Below, piece by piece: positions 35,561 to 38,563 of a DNA stretch of 38,563 bases. The notes under the pieces were generated by a model, which was given only the letters and a program-made list of their open reading frames with translations, was not told where the DNA came from and searched no databases. Location: positions 1 to 38,563 of the forward strand of contig LFTO01000109.1 of assembly GCA_001513335.1 (NCBI GenBank), in the 5' to 3' direction. How positions within the stretch are numbered: position 1 is the stretch's first letter; every line of letters starts with the position of its first letter. The position numbers and the translations under genes were made by a program. Origin of the DNA: Clostridiales bacterium DTU086 (lineage in GTDB: Bacteria > Bacillota > DTU086).

Positions 35561-36250
35561 ATGCTTCAGTGGCTTCGCAGGGTAAAGTCAAAAAGGAGTT
35601 TTAGGATTTTAGCAATGATTGGTGTTGCAATTTTGAGTGTTGGTTTGATAGGCTCTTTTGCTATTTGGTCCATACCTCAATTTTCCACATCCTCTCAAGC
35701 CAACAACCAGACACCGGTTGATCCTTCTGTCCAGTATGAGGAAATGGAGAATAGAATCTCCGAATTGGAGGCATCTCTTTCCGAGAATAAAGAGGACCCG
35801 AAGGTTTTGGAAAAGCTGGGGAACGCTTACTATGATTTGGGTTTTCAAATGTTTATGGATGGAGCAGATTCGGCTCTCGCTTTGGCAAAGCTGAATTCTG
35901 CCCTGGAAAATTATGAGGCCGCGTTGGAACTGGATCCGGAAAATGTCCCTCTCATGCTTCAGGCCGCCTCTACTGCGGCGAGTATAGGTAATACGGAAAA
36001 GGGAGAGGAGCTTTACAAGCAGGCGGTAGAACTTGAACCGGATTCTGCGGAAGCAAAGATGTATTACGGTAATTTCCTCCTTTACGCTAAAAGTGATTTC
36101 CAGGGAGCAAGGGAACAGCTTGAGAAAGCGCTGGAGCTTAACCCTGAGGAAGATATTAAATCGAGTATTGATGCCTTGTTAGAACAGGCTGACCAGCTGG
36201 AAGCGGCCCAAAAGGAAGCCGACAGCGAAAAGGATAAAGGAGAAGAGTGA
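35561..36250 (+). CDS. Membrane-anchored TPR protein
   Basis: N-terminal TM (RILAMIGVAILSVGLIGSFAIW) and TPR repeats (LEKLGNAYYDLGF; NYEAALELDPENV; LYKQAVELEPDSAEAKMYYGNFL; QLEKALELNPEE). Confidence 0.85.
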   Translation: MLQWLRRVKSKRSFRILAMIGVAILSVGLIGSFAIWSIPQFSTSSQANNQTPVDPSVQYEEMENRISELEASLSENKEDPKVLEKLGNAYYDLGFQMFMDGADSALALAKLNSALENYEAALELDPENVPLMLQAASTAASIGNTEKGEELYKQAVELEPDSAEAKMYYGNFLLYAKSDFQGAREQLEKALELNPEEDIKSSIDALLEQADQLEAAQKEADSEKDKGEE

Positions 36251-36265
36251 TTGAGCTGTAAAGCC

Positions 36266-36287
36266 CCCGGGTTGCCCGGGTTTTTTT
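36266..36287 (+). terminator. Intrinsic terminator after TPR gene
   Basis: CCCGGG-TTG-CCCGGG followed by TTTTTTT. Confidence 0.8.
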
Positions 36288-36408
36288 ATGCCCTTGGCCT
36301 CTTCCCATCTTGCGTGCATTTTTTATGCCTTTGGGGGGCAGGGTAACATAGTGAGGGAGTGTACCCATCATATACGGGAAGCTTCGTCAGGCACAAATTA
36401 AACAGGAG

Positions 36409-37278
36409 ATGTGCATTATGAACGCTGAATATGATATGGTGATAATTGGGTGCGGTCCGGCCGGCCTTTCCGCGGCAATAAATGCCAAAGCACGAAACAA
36501 GCATGTTATTGTGCTCGGGGGTAATTTTTGCAGCCCCAAGCTGCACCGTTCACCGCGAATAGACAATTACCTGGGACTGCCCGGGATTTCCGGGGAAGAG
36601 TTAAGGCAACGGTTTTTAGAGCATGTAGAAAAGGCAGGTGTATCCATAAGAAAATGTAAAGTAATTTCTGTGTTTCCCCAGGATGGCAGTTTTCTAATAC
36701 AAACTGAGGAAGAAGAACCCTACTCCGCCAGGGCAGTTATCCTGGCTCTGGGAGTAACTGCCAGGACAGCTCTCCCCGGGGAGAAAGAATTTTTGGGGAG
36801 GGGGGTAAGCTACTGTGCCACATGTGATGCCCTCCTTTACAAGGGCAAAACCACTGCTGTGTTAGCTTACGAAAAAGAGGCTGAAGAGGAAGCCAAAGTC
36901 CTTGCCGGAGTATGCCAAAAGGTGTATTACCTTCCGCAATATAAAGACCGCCCGGGGAATAGCCTGGGAGATAATGTGGAAATAATTGAGGCTGAGCCAA
37001 CAGTTATTGAAGGGGAAAAATTAGTTGAATTTCTAAATCTGGGGCAGGAACGGCTCCAGGTTGATGGTATCTTTATAGTAAGAGAATCTGTCCCCGTTGA
37101 ACAGCTGGTCCCGGGCATAAAGATGTCAGGAAAATTTATTCAGGTAGATTCTGATATGGCTGCAAACGTTCCCGGCATTTTTGCTGCAGGGGACTGTGTC
37201 GGTGAACCTTTTCAGCTGGCTAAAGCTGTTGGGCAGGGGCAGATAGCAGCATTAAGTGCTGCTAAATATTTGTCGTAA
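36409..37278 (+). CDS. Thioredoxin reductase-like flavoprotein lacking NADPH motif (FFTR-like)
   Basis: FAD motif VIIGCGPAGLSAA, redox CATC (SYCATCDALL), C-terminal GIFAAGDCVGEPFQLAKAVGQGQIAALSAAKYL; usual GxGxxA segment reads AVLAYEKEAEEEA. Confidence 0.8.
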   Translation: MCIMNAEYDMVIIGCGPAGLSAAINAKARNKHVIVLGGNFCSPKLHRSPRIDNYLGLPGISGEELRQRFLEHVEKAGVSIRKCKVISVFPQDGSFLIQTEEEEPYSARAVILALGVTARTALPGEKEFLGRGVSYCATCDALLYKGKTTAVLAYEKEAEEEAKVLAGVCQKVYYLPQYKDRPGNSLGDNVEIIEAEPTVIEGEKLVEFLNLGQERLQVDGIFIVRESVPVEQLVPGIKMSGKFIQVDSDMAANVPGIFAAGDCVGEPFQLAKAVGQGQIAALSAAKYLS

Positions 37279-37300
37279 AATCATGCGGGAGGAAGCATCA

Positions 37301-38452
37301 TTGGCAGAAATTTATCTGGATAACAGTGCTACTACTAAAATAATCCCCCAGGCGGCAGATGCCATGGCCGAAGCCGGCAGCCTGGTATACGGGAACCCTT
37401 CGTCCCTTCACGGGAAGGGCCTTGAAGCTGAAAAGCTGCTGAAGGGGACCAGGGAAATCCTGGCTGGAAACCTCTCATGCACTCCGGAGGAAATTTTTTT
37501 TACGTCCGGCGGTACGGAGTCCAATAACTGGGCGATATTGGGCAGTCTTCACAGGCGGCGCCGGCGCAGGGGGAAGCATGTAATTACAACAAAAATTGAG
37601 CACCCTTCTGTCCTTAAGGTTTGTCAATACCTGGAGGAGGAAGGGTATCAGGTTACCTACCTTGGTACTGACAGCACGGGAATTATTGACCTGGAAGAGC
37701 TGAAGGAGAACCTTCGTGAAGATACGGTGCTGGTCAGTGTTATGTATGTGAATAATGAGACAGGTGCCATCCAGCCAGTGGAGGAAATTGGGCGGTTTTT
37801 GAAGGAGGCAAGGAGGGATATAGTATTCCATGTTGACGCTGTCCAGGCTTTTGGTAAAATCCCCTTAAATCCGGCAAAAGCAGGGATAGATCTTCTCTCC
37901 TTAAGTGCTCATAAAATTCATGGTCCAAAGGGGGTAGGCGCCCTTTTTATCCGTAAAGGTGTTGCTGTTGATTCTCTCCTGAGGGGAGGAGAACAGGAAA
38001 ACGGGATGCGTCCAGGTACTGAAAACGTTCCGGGAATTGCTGCTTTTGGCGCAGCGGTAAAATTTATTCCCAAATGGCTTGAGGAAAGCAGCCGGGTTTA
38101 CTCTCTCAAGGAGCAGTTGATCAAACTCCTCCGGAAGAGAGTGCCTGAGATGGTTGTTAACGGCAGTCCGGACAGGGCAATTCCCTATATAGTAAACCTG
38201 TCTTTTCCGGGAATAAAGGGGGAGGTGCTGGTTCACTATTTGGAGCAGTATGGAATTTATGTTTCTACCGGGTCTGCCTGTCATTCCCGCAGCGGTGGCA
38301 GCAGTCACGTTCTCACAGCCCTTGGGTTGGATAAAGAAAGGCTGGAAGGGGCAATCCGGGTAAGTTTTTCTTATTTTAACAGGCCTGAGGAAATAGAACA
38401 GGCTGCTGGCAAGATAGCAGATGCCGTTATTGATTTGCAAAGTCTGAGATAG
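37301..38452 (+). CDS. Cysteine desulfurase, NifS/IscS class V (NifZ-like by thiI adjacency)
   Basis: IYLDNSATTKI; ITTKIEHPSVL; PLP-Lys SLSAHKIHGPKGVGAL; GGEQENGMRPGTENV; active-site STGSACHSRSG. TTG start 37301 with GGGAGGA; ATG 37283 is an alternative. Confidence 0.94.
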   Translation: MAEIYLDNSATTKIIPQAADAMAEAGSLVYGNPSSLHGKGLEAEKLLKGTREILAGNLSCTPEEIFFTSGGTESNNWAILGSLHRRRRRRGKHVITTKIEHPSVLKVCQYLEEEGYQVTYLGTDSTGIIDLEELKENLREDTVLVSVMYVNNETGAIQPVEEIGRFLKEARRDIVFHVDAVQAFGKIPLNPAKAGIDLLSLSAHKIHGPKGVGALFIRKGVAVDSLLRGGEQENGMRPGTENVPGIAAFGAAVKFIPKWLEESSRVYSLKEQLIKLLRKRVPEMVVNGSPDRAIPYIVNLSFPGIKGEVLVHYLEQYGIYVSTGSACHSRSGGSSHVLTALGLDKERLEGAIRVSFSYFNRPEEIEQAAGKIADAVIDLQSLR

Positions 38453-38456
38453 GGTG

Positions 38457-38563
38457 ATGTTTGTGAATGATCAGAGAAAAACTATTCTTGTCAGATATGG
38501 CGAGATTGGTCTAAAGGGGAAAAACCGTTCATCTTTTGAATCTGCACTAATACGTAATATGCG
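38457..38563 (+). CDS. thiI: tRNA 4-thiouridine synthetase ThiI, 3'-truncated by window edge
   Basis: MFVNDQRKTILVRYGEIGLKGKNRSSFESALIRNM matches the ThiI N-terminus; ATG overlaps no listed ORF because it runs off the end. Confidence 0.9.
   Translation, partial: MFVNDQRKTILVRYGEIGLKGKNRSSFESALIRNM

Noticed and set aside
1-38563. CRISPR arrays, insertion sequences, prophage, toxin-antitoxin or defence islands
   Set aside because: No regularly spaced exact repeats, transposase/integrase motifs, or recognised defence proteins were seen; gene content is housekeeping/motility.

Overview
The window is dominated by one very long flagellar/chemotaxis gene cluster of Clostridia (Peptococcaceae-like) type. 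All genes from about 0 to 30 kb are on the + strand. Order: a truncated FlgN/FliT-like chaperone, flaG, fliS, an intrinsic terminator and a ~0.5 kb non-coding spacer carrying a degenerate ~38-bp tandem repeat. The main fla/che operon follows: flgB-flgC-fliE-fliF-fliG-fliH-fliI-fliJ-fliK-flgD-(TIGR02530-like)-flgE-flbD/swrD-motA-motB-fliL-fliN-like-fliO-fliP-fliQ-fliR-flhB-flhA-flhF-flhG-PilZ brake-sigD-SwrB-like-MltG/LysM-like-two rod genes-cheD-cheR-cheC-cheY-fliM-fliY, ending at a strong hairpin. After it come ku, a YflT-type general stress protein (-), a Na/Pi cotransporter (-), a PHP-domain phosphatase, a LysE exporter, YlbF, a Crp/Fnr regulator, a TPR membrane protein, a thioredoxin-reductase-like flavoprotein lacking the NADPH glycine-rich motif, a NifS/NifZ-type cysteine desulfurase and the start of thiI. 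No CRISPR, IS element, phage, tRNA or rRNA was recognised. The points most worth a second look are: (i) the FFTR-like reductase next to the cysteine desulfurase and thiI; (ii) two small membrane-anchored proteins, one with only an MltG-like LysM subdomain, between sigD and the rod genes; (iii) a structured flgE leader with an anti-Shine-Dalgarno segment and ATGA-linked mini-ORFs; (iv) the degenerate tandem repeat before flgB; (v) repeated TTTCATG/CATGAAA motifs around a near-consensus promoter. Most of the rest is ordinary flagellar biology. All family calls are from reading translations; no database search was run.
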